From NCBI RefSeq assembly GCF_937941905.1, contig NZ_CALDGS010000009.1:1-35464 (forward strand): a stretch of DNA of 35,464 nt, given 5' to 3'. The stretch comes from an uncultured Mycolicibacterium sp. GTDB lineage: Bacteria; Actinomycetota; Actinomycetes; Mycobacteriales; Mycobacteriaceae. Below the pieces are notes generated by a model. That model worked only from the letters and a program-made list of their open reading frames with translations. It was not told the origin of the DNA and did no database searches. The position numbers and the translations under genes were made by a program. This document shows, in pieces, positions 16,433-27,105 of this stretch. Positions within the stretch are counted from its first letter, which is position 1; each line of letters starts with the position of its first letter.

Positions 16433-17602
16433 ATGACACTGAAGCTGAACTGGTTTCTCCCCACCTACGGCGACAGCCGGTTGATCGTCGGGGGCGGTCA
16501 CGGCACGCCGATCGGTGAGGCGCACGGCGACCGGGACGCCTCGATCGACTATCTGGCCTCCATCGTGCGGGCCGCCGAGTCGTTCGGGTTCACCGCCGCG
16601 CTCATCCCGACCGGTGCGTGGTGCGAGGACTCGTTCATCACCGCCGCGCTGCTGGCGCGCGAGACGACGTCGCTGAAGTTCCTGGTGGCGTTCCGCCCCG
16701 GCCTGGTCAGCCCGACGCTGTCGGCGCAGATGGCGGCGACGTTCGCCAAGCACGAACCCGACCGGATCATGCTCAACGTGGTGGTCGGCGGCGAGTCGCA
16801 CGAGCAGCGCGCGTTCGGCGACTTCCTGGACAAGGACGCCCGCTACGCCCGCGCCGACGAGTTCCTCGAGGTGGTGCGCCGGCTGTGGGCCGGTGAGACG
16901 GTGTCGCTGAACGGCAAGTACCTCAGCGTCGAGAACGCCACCATCCCCACCCTGCCGGACCCGGTGCCGCCGCTGTACTTCGGCGGCAGCTCGCCGGCGG
17001 CCGGCAAGGTCGCGGCCAAGCACTGCGACGTCTACCTGACCTGGGGCGAACCACTGGACGCGGTGCGCGACAAGATCGACTGGATCCGCAAGCTGGCCGC
17101 CGAGCAGGGCCGGGAACTGCGGTTCGGCATCCGGTTGCACACCATCTCCCGGGACACCTCCGAGGAGGCCTGGGCGCAGGCCGGCAAGCTGCTGGCCGCC
17201 CTCGACGAGGAGACGGTGCGCAAGGCCCAGGAGGGGCTGAACCGCAGCGAGTCCGAGGGCCAGCGCCGGATGCTGGCGCTGCACGAGCAGCACCGCCGCG
17301 AGGGCACCTGGAGCGACGCCCGCTCGCTGGAGATCGCGCCGAACCTGTGGGCCGGCGTGGGCCTGGTGCGCGGCGGCGCGGGAACCGCGCTGGTGGGCAG
17401 CCACACCGAGGTCGCCGACCGCATCGCCGAGTACGCCGAGCTGGGGATCGAGGAGTTCGTACTGTCGGGCTACCCCCATCTGGAGGAGCTGTACTGGTTC
17501 GGCGAGGGTGTGGTGCCGGTGCTGCGCGAGCGCGGGCTGTTCTCCGGCGGGCCGTCGAGCTGCGCGCCGGGCAACATCCCGTTCGTCGCCGGGCCCCGAT
17601 GA
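16433..17602 (+). CDS. ssuD: FMN-dependent alkanesulfonate monooxygenase (SsuD-like)
   Basis: A flavin-dependent monooxygenase of the bacterial luciferase-like family that oxidises the C-S bond of sulfonates and releases sulfite as a sulfur source. The 389-aa protein begins LKLNWFLPTYGDSR and has the SsuD hallmarks: AESFGFTAALIPTGAWCEDSF, FLVAFRPGLVSPTLSAQMAATF, RIMLNVVVGGESHEQRAFGD, YLTWGEP and the C-terminal HLEELYWFGEGVVP. SsuD and the methanesulfonate enzyme MsuD are hard to tell apart by eye, so the substrate is open. It overlaps the next gene (ATGA). The FMN reductase partner is not in the window. Confidence 0.83.
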   Translation: MTLKLNWFLPTYGDSRLIVGGGHGTPIGEAHGDRDASIDYLASIVRAAESFGFTAALIPTGAWCEDSFITAALLARETTSLKFLVAFRPGLVSPTLSAQMAATFAKHEPDRIMLNVVVGGESHEQRAFGDFLDKDARYARADEFLEVVRRLWAGETVSLNGKYLSVENATIPTLPDPVPPLYFGGSSPAAGKVAAKHCDVYLTWGEPLDAVRDKIDWIRKLAAEQGRELRFGIRLHTISRDTSEEAWAQAGKLLAALDEETVRKAQEGLNRSESEGQRRMLALHEQHRREGTWSDARSLEIAPNLWAGVGLVRGGAGTALVGSHTEVADRIAEYAELGIEEFVLSGYPHLEELYWFGEGVVPVLRERGLFSGGPSSCAPGNIPFVAGPR

Positions 17603-18795
17603 CCCGGATCGCCTCGGCCGACGACGCGCTCGACGTCGCGGCCAAGCTCGCCGCCGAGTTCGAGGCGGGGGCGGCGGCCCGCGATGCCGAGCGGCGGCTG
17701 CCCGACGACGAGGTGCGCGCCCTGAAATCGTCGGGCCTGCTTGCGATCTCGGTGCCCGCCCGGCACGGCGGCATCGAAGCGCCGGCGACCGTGCTGGCCG
17801 AGGTGTTCCGGCTGCTCGCCCACGCCGACCCGTCGCTGGCGCAGATCCCGCACTCGCACTTCGTGTTCCTCGAGGCGCTGCGGCTGCAGGGCACCTCGGA
17901 GCAGCAGGCGTTCTTCTACGGCCGGGTGCTCGACGGCGCGCTGCTGGCCAACGCCCAGGCCGAGCGGGGCCCGCACACCGTCGACGTCGACACCACCCGG
18001 CTGACCCGCCGGCCGGACGGCGACTATCTGTTGTGCGGCACCAAGTTCTACTGCACCGGTTCGCTGTTCGCCGACTGGCTGACGGTGCGCGCCGCGCTGG
18101 ACGACGGCCGGTCCCCGACCGCGGCGACCCCGAAGGCGGTGGCGTTCGTGCCGCGCGACGCCCCCGGGGTGCGGGTCGTCGACGACTGGGACGGCATGGG
18201 GCAGCGCACCACCGCCTCGGGCACGGTGACGTTGTCGGACGTGGTGGTGCCGGCCGGGCACGTGGTGCCGTTCAGCCCGATCTTCGCCGGGCCGACCACC
18301 TACGGCGCGCGGGCGCAGCTGTTGCACGCCGCGATCGACGTCGGGATCGCCACCGGCGCGCTGGCCGCCGGGGTGCGCCAGGCCGGCCGGGCCCGGCCGC
18401 ACTTCGAGGCGCAGGTGCCCACCGCGGCCGACGATCCCACGCTGATCCACACCGCCGGCGAGTTGACGGTGACGGTGCGGGCCGCGCAGGCGCTGCTGGC
18501 CGAGGCGGCGCGGGCGGTGGACGCCGCGCAGGCCGACCTGACCGAGGAGTCGGCGGCCGCGGCGTCGATCGCGGTGGCGGTGGCGAAGGTGGCCGCGGTG
18601 CGCGCCGCCCTGGAGGCCGCCACCGTGCTGTTCGACCTGGGCGGCACCCGGTGTGCCACGGACTCGGGCAATCTCGCCCGGTTCTGGCGGGACGCCCGCA
18701 CCCACACGTTGCACGACCCGACGCGCTGGAAGCTGCAGCACATCGGCCGCTACACGCTGTCGGGCACCCGCCCGCCCCGGCACGGTCAGCTCTAG
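17599..18795 (+). CDS. sfnB: SfnB-family sulfur acquisition oxidoreductase (acyl-CoA dehydrogenase fold)
   Basis: A 398-aa acyl-CoA-dehydrogenase-like flavoprotein close to SfnB/DszC-type enzymes: RLPDDEVRALKSSGLLAISVPARHGG in the N-terminal helical domain, GTKFYCTGSLFADWLTVRA in the middle beta domain, DWDGMGQRTTASGTVTLSDVVVP, and the C-terminal FDLGGTRCATDSGNLARFWRDARTHTLHDP. Such enzymes use reduced flavin to oxygenate organosulfur compounds for sulfur supply. The start overlaps the ssuD-like stop (ATGA), so the two act as a pair. The exact substrate (sulfone, sulfonate or another) cannot be read from the sequence. Confidence 0.82.
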   Translation: MTRIASADDALDVAAKLAAEFEAGAAARDAERRLPDDEVRALKSSGLLAISVPARHGGIEAPATVLAEVFRLLAHADPSLAQIPHSHFVFLEALRLQGTSEQQAFFYGRVLDGALLANAQAERGPHTVDVDTTRLTRRPDGDYLLCGTKFYCTGSLFADWLTVRAALDDGRSPTAATPKAVAFVPRDAPGVRVVDDWDGMGQRTTASGTVTLSDVVVPAGHVVPFSPIFAGPTTYGARAQLLHAAIDVGIATGALAAGVRQAGRARPHFEAQVPTAADDPTLIHTAGELTVTVRAAQALLAEAARAVDAAQADLTEESAAAASIAVAVAKVAAVRAALEAATVLFDLGGTRCATDSGNLARFWRDARTHTLHDPTRWKLQHIGRYTLSGTRPPRHGQL

Positions 18796-18851
18796 CGACT
18801 GCTGCGTGGTGGCCGTGGGTTCCGGGTGATCCACCGCCACAGCGCGGCCCC

Positions 18852-19241
18852 TCAGGGCAGCGCCACCACCGGCAGCCAGTTGGCGATCTCGCCGGCCCGC
18901 ACCCCGGACAGCTGCAGCGCGCCGTCGGCCGCGGCGGCCTCGACGCCGAGCAGGCCGGTGGCCACCAGCAGCCAGGTGCGCGGGTCGGCCTCGACGACGT
19001 TGGGCGGGGTGCCGCGGGTGTGGCGGGGCCCCTCGATGCACTGCACGGCGACGAACGGCGGCACGCGCACCTCGACACTGCTGCCGGGCGCGACGTCGGC
19101 CAGGGTCCGCGCGGTCAGCCGCACCGCCTCGGCGAGCGCTGCGCGGTCGGGGGCGGGGTGGTTCGCGTCGCGCAGCCAGTCGGCGATCGCCGCCACCGCC
19201 GCGCGGGTCCGGGCCGGGTCGGCCTTGCGTCGGGCAGCCAT
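18852..19241 (-). CDS. Sterol-carrier-like family protein (Rv0807 family)
   Basis: A 129-aa protein with an alpha-helical N-terminus (RTRAAVAAIADWLRDANHP) and a beta-rich core (GSSVEVRVPPFVAVQCIEGPRHTRGTPPNVVEADPRTWLLVATG) like the bacterial sterol-carrier (SCP2-like/MDMPI-type) fold. No signal peptide. The function is unknown. It is the last gene of the purL operon, 4 nt after the CPBP protease stop, and corresponds to Rv0807. Confidence 0.75.
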   Translation of the reverse strand: MAARRKADPARTRAAVAAIADWLRDANHPAPDRAALAEAVRLTARTLADVAPGSSVEVRVPPFVAVQCIEGPRHTRGTPPNVVEADPRTWLLVATGLLGVEAAAADGALQLSGVRAGEIANWLPVVALP

Positions 19242-19245
19242 GGCC

Positions 19246-19896
19246 CTACTTTCTCACTCCCCTCGCCGCCCGGCGGCGCTGCACCGCGACCGCGGCGACG
19301 GCCCCGGCCTCGTTGACGGCCAGGTGGGCCAGCAGCGGCGCCAGCACGCTGCCGCTGCGGGCACGCAGCCAGTCGAACACCCAACCGGCCGCACCGGTCA
19401 CCAGCACGGTGCCGGCGACGGGTTCGCCGTTGCCACGGGCGTCGACGACGTGCGACAGCCCGAACGCGACGGCCTGCAGCAGCCGTCCGCCCACCGGGCC
19501 GAAGGCCCGTGCGGCCAGGCTGCTCAGCGCACCGCGGAAGGCCACCTCCTCGGCCCACACCGTGCCCAGCGGGATCTCGTACATCCCCCAACGCCAAAGC
19601 GTTTCGGGGAGCTGACGATCGGCCATGGCGTCGGCGACCGGCGGCACGGCGGTGGTGGCGGCCACCCCGGCGGCCACCACGCCGGCCGCCGCCGCACCCC
19701 AGCGCAGCCCGGCGCACAGCCCCGGCGGGCGCAGCCCGAGCGGCGCGGCGGTGGCCGCGGCCAGCGCGGTGCCCACGGCGGCCTTGGTCAGCGGATGGTG
19801 GCGCCAGCGGTAGGGCAGCACCGCCGAGGCGTTCCAGCCCACCAGCAGCGCGGCCAGCCCGAGCGCCCCGGCCCGTTCGATCGTCCTGCGGTTCAT
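19246..19896 (-). CDS. CPBP family intramembrane metalloprotease (Rv0804-like)
   Basis: A 216-aa multi-pass membrane protein of the CAAX protease/bacteriocin-processing family. The catalytic motif EEVAFRG (E-E-x-x-x-R) lies near residue 127 and a second His is in GLSHVVDA; a third candidate His is in LAHLAVNEA. At least five hydrophobic segments are visible. The ATG at 19896 overlaps the upstream hydrolase stop (ATGA). Substrates are unknown. Confidence 0.85.
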   Translation of the reverse strand: MNRRTIERAGALGLAALLVGWNASAVLPYRWRHHPLTKAAVGTALAAATAAPLGLRPPGLCAGLRWGAAAAGVVAAGVAATTAVPPVADAMADRQLPETLWRWGMYEIPLGTVWAEEVAFRGALSSLAARAFGPVGGRLLQAVAFGLSHVVDARGNGEPVAGTVLVTGAAGWVFDWLRARSGSVLAPLLAHLAVNEAGAVAAVAVQRRRAARGVRK

Positions 19897-21658
19897 TCGA
19901 ATTCGGGACTGCCGGAGGCCATCGCCTGTTCGATGGAGGCGCGGACGCGTTCGGTGTCGGCGTCGGTCCAGCCCTCCGGAGCGGCTACCGCCACCCAGCC
20001 GTCGAGCTGGGTGTCGTTGTAGTTGTGGCCGTGCCCGGCCGGCATCGACGAGGCGTGGGCGATGTCGAACCCGACCTGCCAGAAGGTGACGATCGGGTAC
20101 CACCGCATCGAGGCGGTGCGGTCGATGCCCGGCGGCTCGACCAGCCAGTCCGGCCGGTCGAACAGCAGGTCCGGCGACCACCACACCACCGGGTCCGAGG
20201 CATGTTGCAGGAACAGCACTTTCGTGCCCTCCCAGGGCGCGGCGGTGTCGGCGCGCACGTCCTCGGGGCCGGCGGCCTGGGAGAACCGCACGGTGCGGCC
20301 GTTGTCGTAGCGGGGTTCGACCTCCGGGGTGCCCGGGTCGCGGCGCACGGTCAGCGCCCGCCACAGCGAGCTGGCGTGCGGCGGACCCACCCACAGCACG
20401 GCCTCGAAGTCCATGCCCTCGATGTCGGGCAGGTAGCCGAACGCGCCCTGGCCGGCCATCGAGCCCAGGCTCTCGCCGTAGAGCATCAGCCGTGGCCGCC
20501 GCTCGGCCGGCCACTGCTCCCAGCGCTGGTGGATGGCCCGCACCATGGCGCGGCCGGCCTCCACCGACTTCTGCTGGTCAGCCAAGAACGAGATCCAGCT
20601 CGGCAGGTACGAGTACTGCATGGCCACCAGTGCGGTGTCACCGTTGTAGATCGACTCGATGGCGCGCGCGGCCACCGGGTCGACCCAGCCGGTGCCGGTG
20701 GTGGGGATGATGACGAGCACCTCGCGCTCGTACGCCCGGGTGCGTTCGAGTTCGGAGAGCAGCACCGCCAGCCGGCCCTCCAGGTCGTCGGCGGTGGCCA
20801 GCCCGGCGTAGATGCGGATGGGTTCCTTGGCGGGCCGGCCGTTGAGCGCGGTGAGTTCGGCGGCGGTGGGGCCGGTGCCGACGAAGTTGCGGCCCTGGTA
20901 GCCGAGGGTCTCCCAGGGCGCGAACGACGCCGGGCTGCCGGATCGTTCCGGGACGAGGGGTTGTTCGACGCCGGGCCGGGTGCTGGCGTTCTGCGGCTGG
21001 AACACCCGGCTGGCGCCGGCGATGAAGCCGCGGAACAGCACGCCGTTGATGAGCGAGACGAGCAGCACCACCACGATGGCGGTGCCGATGAAGAAGGCGA
21101 TCTCGTCGTTGACCTGCCAGCGGCGGATCTGCCAGCGGGCCAGGGCCCGGATGGCGTCCTGCAGCACCCGCGCGATCGTGATGAGCGCGGCGGCCACGCC
21201 GATGGCGACGGCCAGGGTGCGCAGGTAGCCGGGGGTGGCGGGGCCCTCGATGCCCATGAGTTCGGACACCTCGCGCTGCCAGCGGGAGGCGGGCACGAGC
21301 ACGAGCAGGCAGGCGCCGGCGGAGCCGGCCACGGTGACGGCCTTGAGCCCGTAGAGCGTGCGCCGCGACGGCGGCCACCAGTGCCGCCCGGCCAGCAGCA
21401 ACCGGCGCACCAGGCGGCCGACGAGCACGCCCAGGCCGTAGCCGATGACGGCGTTGATCCCGCCAATGAGCCCCTGGAACAGCCAGGTGCGCGGCAGCAG
21501 CGAGGGGGTCATCGACAGGCAGAAGAACAGGGCCCCGAAGGCCACCCCGACGAAGTCGAGGCGCAGCAGGCCCCAGGCCCACCGCAGCGCGGGGTGCAGT
21601 GGGCGGCGTTCGGTGGTCTCGGCGGTCCGTGCGCCGATCAGATCGTCCGCCGGGGCAG

Positions 21659-21662
<4 letters not shown>
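19893..21662 (-). CDS. Membrane-embedded alpha/beta hydrolase (DUF-type, PF10081-like)
   Basis: A 589-aa protein: five hydrophobic segments in the first 220 residues, then a soluble domain with the nucleophile elbow G-E-S-L-G (Ser398) in RLMLYGESLGSMAGQGAFG. Further family-typical features are YNGDTALVAMQYSYLPSWISFL, FLQHASDPVVWW and the end motif GHNYNDTQLDGW, with His as candidate triad residue. It is a mycobacterial family of unknown substrate. I chose the GTG at 21662 because it overlaps the purL stop (GTGA); the longer frame to 21692 adds ten residues inside purL. Confidence 0.82.
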
Positions 21663-23953
<2,291 letters not shown>

Positions 23954-23960
23954 GGCAATG

Positions 23961-23966
23961 AGTCTA
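23961..23966 (-). promoter_or_regulatory. Leaderless -10 box (TAGACT) of purL
   Basis: TAGACT on minus, 7 nt before the purL GTG. The same hexamer and spacing is used by the 32-aa membrane peptide gene, and TAGACT also precedes purF. Confidence 0.7.
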
Positions 23967-24016
23967 GGCGGTGCCGCCCGGCGCCCGGGGACCCGGCGTG
24001 ACCTGCGCCGGCCCCG

Positions 24017-24102
24017 GGACGGCGAGTGGCGCCGCGCGGGTGGGCGCGGCGCCACTCGGTGCGGGCGGACCGGTCAGGCGGCCTTGTCGGCGTCGCCGGG
24101 CT
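24017..24102 (-). repeat. 86-bp exact repeat, copy 1
   Basis: Identical base for base to 27020-27105. It covers the last ten sense codons (ending GDADKAA), the stop and the terminator hairpin of two paralogous genes. Confidence 0.9.
24023..24058 (-). terminator. Perfect 15-bp hairpin after the first PE-PPE-like gene
   Basis: Stem 24023-24037 with 24044-24058, loop GGGTGG. It lies 16 bp after the stop of the gene at 24074 and is identical to the copy at 27026-27061. Confidence 0.8.
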
Positions 24103-26266
24103 CGGCCTTCGCGGCCCGCTGCGGCGCCTTGTGCGGCTTCGTCCCGAGGTCGCGCACCCCACCGGCGGTGGCGGCGACCGCGTCGCGGAGCGAGTCGCCG
24201 ATCTTCTGCCCCACTTCGCGCGGGTCGGTAGTCACCCGGCCGTTGCCGAACCGGGGACCGTTCCCGCCCCGCCGCGACGCCGGGGACGCCCCGGATTCGG
24301 CCGTGGCGAGCGCGTCCTCGTCGAGGTCGCGGTCGCCGGCGTCCGGCGACACGTTCGCCTGCCGCTTGCCGACGACCGGCTCGGGGTCCGCGGTGTTGGC
24401 CGCCGCCACCACGTGACGGTCGCCCGCATCCGGGCCCGGCGCCGTGCCCGGATCGGCCTCGTCGGTCCCGCGCGCCGCGCCGCCCTCCGACTGCGGCGCC
24501 GGGGTCGGCTCGGCCGGGCCGGAGGCGCGGTCGAGGCGATCGAGGAAGGCGCCGAAGTCCGGGATCCGGTCCGACAGGCCGATCAGGTCGGCGATGCCGG
24601 ACAGCGGGTTGGCCATCCCCGGCCCCTTGACGAACGGGTTGCCGCCGCTGAAGAACGCGTGCTGCACGCCGGCCACGAGCGCGGTGGCGACGTCCTTTCG
24701 CACCCGCTCCCACACGATCCCCTCCGGAAGGGTCATGAACGGCGCGTACTCGCTGCCGTACTCGGCGGTGAAGACGCGCGGGTACGGGTTGAGCGGGTCG
24801 GACATGTCCTGGACGACGTTGGTGTAGCCGAGGTTGACCAGCAGCTTCAGCGCCGGCTCGATCGCGTCGGCGAACGGGTTGACGAACCCGTACCGGTCAC
24901 CGGTGAGCAGGTTGAGGACATCGAACGGCAGCCGCAGCGGTTCGAGCAGCGGCAGCGAGTCGGTCCGGACGGTGGCGAAGAGGTTGAGCGCCTCGTAGTC
25001 GTCGAGCACCGGAACATCGAGCGCCGCGCCCAGTGCGATCTGGGCGAGGTCTCCGACCGGAATGGACACCGACACGTCGATGAGCGGGACCTTGAGTTCG
25101 TACGGATCGATGGTCTCGGTCAGCGCGTAAGCCAGATTGCCGGCGATGTTCTGGATCAACGGGCCGGTGACCACGTCGATCACGCCCTCGAGGTCGGCGC
25201 CGCGCAGCAGATAGGTCGGGAAGAGCAGCGCGGCGAGGTTGTTGGCCATCGTGTACGGGTTCGGCCAGGCCGCGAAGTCGGAGAGGAAGTCGTACTCGAA
25301 GGTGGCATCGATCTTGAGCGGCAGCAGCACCGCCTCGCCGTCCGCCCCAGCCTTGCCGCTGCGCTCCACGGCGACCTCGGGGGTGACGGTGTCGATCCCG
25401 AAGCGTTCGAAGAACGGTGCGAACCGGGCGGCGAGGCCACCGTCGGCCCGACCGGGGTTGCGCAGCAGCACCAACCCCAGGATCGTCAGGCTCGCCCCGT
25501 CCTCGCCGTCGGCACCACCGGGCTGATGCGGCAGGTCGGCGACGATGTACGGGTAGGCGAGCCCGGTCGCGAGCGCTCCCGAACCGATGCCGGCGAGGAT
25601 CGGAATCCTCAGGTTCCCCAGGTCGAGATCGACCCCGACCTCGGTCGGAACGTATTTCGCCACCGCGTCGTTGGCGTACTTCTCCCGGCAGGACTTGCTG
25701 AGCTTGCACTCGACGAGGGCATAGACGTACGCCGCGTTGTAAACGATGTCGGCGACCGGCTTGCGGATGTTGTTCGGGATCGGAACGTCGATGTCGATCT
25801 CGAGGTCCCGGTACGGGGCGGCATCGACCTTGTCGGCGATCGCCCCGGGCAGCGCCGGCACCCAGATCGGGTTGACCCCGAGCACGCCAGCCACCCCGAA
25901 CAGTGGGCCGGTGGTGGTGATGTCGATCGGCAACCGGCCGACGTAGGGCAGGTCGGGGATCTCGAACGCACCGTCGAGCGAGGGCAGCCGTACGCCGAGT
26001 GCCTGCAGCAGCCTGCCCCCGCTCAGCCGCTCCTGCAGCCACCCGGCCACCTGGGTGTCGGTGACCGGCAGCCCGAGGTCCTCCAGCAACCCGGCCAACC
26101 GGACCTCGTGCACCGCCGCGCGGGCCGCCCGGTCATTTGCGGTGTCGGTGGCGCCGATGCCCGGCACGGCCAGGCCGACGGTCAGTGCCGATGCCATGGC
26201 CGCCACGCCGCCGACAAGTGCCGTCCGCTTCGCGAGCCGTCCTGCGGATTGGCTGCGCTTCCCCAC
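24074..26266 (-). CDS. Exported PE-PPE-hydrolase-like protein 1, predicted non-catalytic
   Basis: A 730-aa protein with a basic start (MGKRSQSAGRLAKRT) and an export-type hydrophobic stretch to about residue 38. Residues 110-520 resemble the PE-PPE serine-hydrolase domain: RNPGRADGG (269-277) matches the usual GDPNxPNGG, EYDFLSDFAAWPNP (324-337) the YDPIADFPxYPxNP segment, and PLLEPLRLP ... NPFADAIEPALKLLVNLGY its end. The expected nucleophile elbow G-x-S-x-G/S reads G-I-G-S-G-A (226-231), so Ser seems replaced by Gly, and the usual VHGTY reads LFPTY, losing His. Cys187/Cys193 could pair. A Pro/Asp/Ala linker and a basic tail with RFGNGR follow. The GTG at 26266 has SD AAGGAGGGG. The role is unknown. 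Confidence 0.72.
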   Translation of the reverse strand: MGKRSQSAGRLAKRTALVGGVAAMASALTVGLAVPGIGATDTANDRAARAAVHEVRLAGLLEDLGLPVTDTQVAGWLQERLSGGRLLQALGVRLPSLDGAFEIPDLPYVGRLPIDITTTGPLFGVAGVLGVNPIWVPALPGAIADKVDAAPYRDLEIDIDVPIPNNIRKPVADIVYNAAYVYALVECKLSKSCREKYANDAVAKYVPTEVGVDLDLGNLRIPILAGIGSGALATGLAYPYIVADLPHQPGGADGEDGASLTILGLVLLRNPGRADGGLAARFAPFFERFGIDTVTPEVAVERSGKAGADGEAVLLPLKIDATFEYDFLSDFAAWPNPYTMANNLAALLFPTYLLRGADLEGVIDVVTGPLIQNIAGNLAYALTETIDPYELKVPLIDVSVSIPVGDLAQIALGAALDVPVLDDYEALNLFATVRTDSLPLLEPLRLPFDVLNLLTGDRYGFVNPFADAIEPALKLLVNLGYTNVVQDMSDPLNPYPRVFTAEYGSEYAPFMTLPEGIVWERVRKDVATALVAGVQHAFFSGGNPFVKGPGMANPLSGIADLIGLSDRIPDFGAFLDRLDRASGPAEPTPAPQSEGGAARGTDEADPGTAPGPDAGDRHVVAAANTADPEPVVGKRQANVSPDAGDRDLDEDALATAESGASPASRRGGNGPRFGNGRVTTDPREVGQKIGDSLRDAVAATAGGVRDLGTKPHKAPQRAAKAEPGDADKAA

Positions 26267-27019
26267 AATCCCCTCCTTGAGCAAACTGTTGTCGGCGCAA
26301 CAAACTAGCACCACCCCTAACCGAACGCGGCATAAATTTGCAGTCGCAAATACCCCGCACCAGCCAAGCGGCCTCGACCAGCAGGAACGCCGGACGCGCG
26401 CAGCGAAAATTTGCCAGTACCTTTGCCTCAGTCGGTGCGTGCCGCATCCCGGGCAATCCGCAGGTACCCCGAATGATCGCTCGCGCACGACCGCACCACT
26501 GCGGCGGACAGCGCACCTGAACAGCGGTTTGTACAGGTCATCCGAACCCGGGCGACCTTCGGAGGGCGCCGAGCGCCGGCACGCGCACCGCTATCGCATA
26601 CGGACCCCGGCAGCCGATAGCCGCCGGTCGTTCGAGATGTTGCGCCGGACGCCGCAACCCGACCGGGAAGCCGGGGCGTGATGCGGCGACCAGGTCGCCG
26701 GCCACCGATCGAGCGCCCTCATGGGGCATCCGCCCATCGGCACCGCCGCTTCTTGCTATATCAGAAAGTCAGCTAATCCGACCGACACCGCTGCCCGGCG
26801 CGTCGCGAGCACCTCGTTCCGCCGGTCCGCCGGGATCACCGGACGAGGCCCTCAGCCGTGCCGGCGTTCCTGCAGGCCCGCGCTCAGGCGGGCAGCTCGG
26901 CTTTGCCGATGCAGCCGGCACTCGCAGCACTTCGACGCGTTCGACAGCTGAACGGCGAACGGCTCCGTGTTGGCGCAACGGCAGTGCCGGCGCGTCCGGC
27001 TGCGCAGGCCCGGGGCCTC
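26267..27019. other. 750-bp intergenic region upstream of PE-PPE-like gene 1
   Basis: No supported gene. It must contain the promoter of gene 1; a TAGTTT -10 is possible at 26302-26307. ATTTGC-AGTC-GCAAAT (26336-26351) is a perfect 6-bp inverted repeat, and AAATTTGC recurs at 26334-26341 and 26407-26414, so an operator is possible. The right half (26500-27000) shows nothing I recognise. Confidence 0.45.
26336..26351. promoter_or_regulatory. Candidate operator palindrome upstream of PE-PPE-like gene 1
   Basis: ATTTGC/GCAAAT with a 4-nt centre, 70-85 bp before the GTG start. AT-rich against a GC-rich background. No known regulator assigned. Confidence 0.35.
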
Positions 27020-27105
27020 GGACGGCGAGTGGCGCCGCGCGGGTGGGCGCGGCGCCACTCGGTGCGGGCGGACCGGTCAGGCGGCCTTGTCGGCGTCGCC
27101 GGGCT
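27020..27105 (-). repeat. 86-bp exact repeat, copy 2
   Basis: Same as 24017-24102: 3' end of the coding region plus terminator. The flanking sequences diverge at once on both sides. Confidence 0.9.
27026..27061 (-). terminator. Perfect 15-bp hairpin after the second PE-PPE-like gene
   Basis: Stem 27026-27040 with 27047-27061, loop GGGTGG, 16 bp beyond the stop at 27077. Confidence 0.8.

Noticed and set aside
24026..26308. 760-codon plus-strand frame opposite PE-PPE-like gene 1
   Set aside because: Arg/Val/Glu-rich shadow; the minus frame has SD, signal segment and paralogs.
26338..27058. Several short frames in the intergenic region upstream of PE-PPE-like gene 1
   Set aside because: No SD, no overlap logic with neighbours and no recognisable protein features.
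24017..27105. 86-bp exact repeat as ends of an insertion sequence or attachment site
   Set aside because: The repeat is made of the 3' coding end and terminator of two paralogs; there is no transposase or integrase between the copies.
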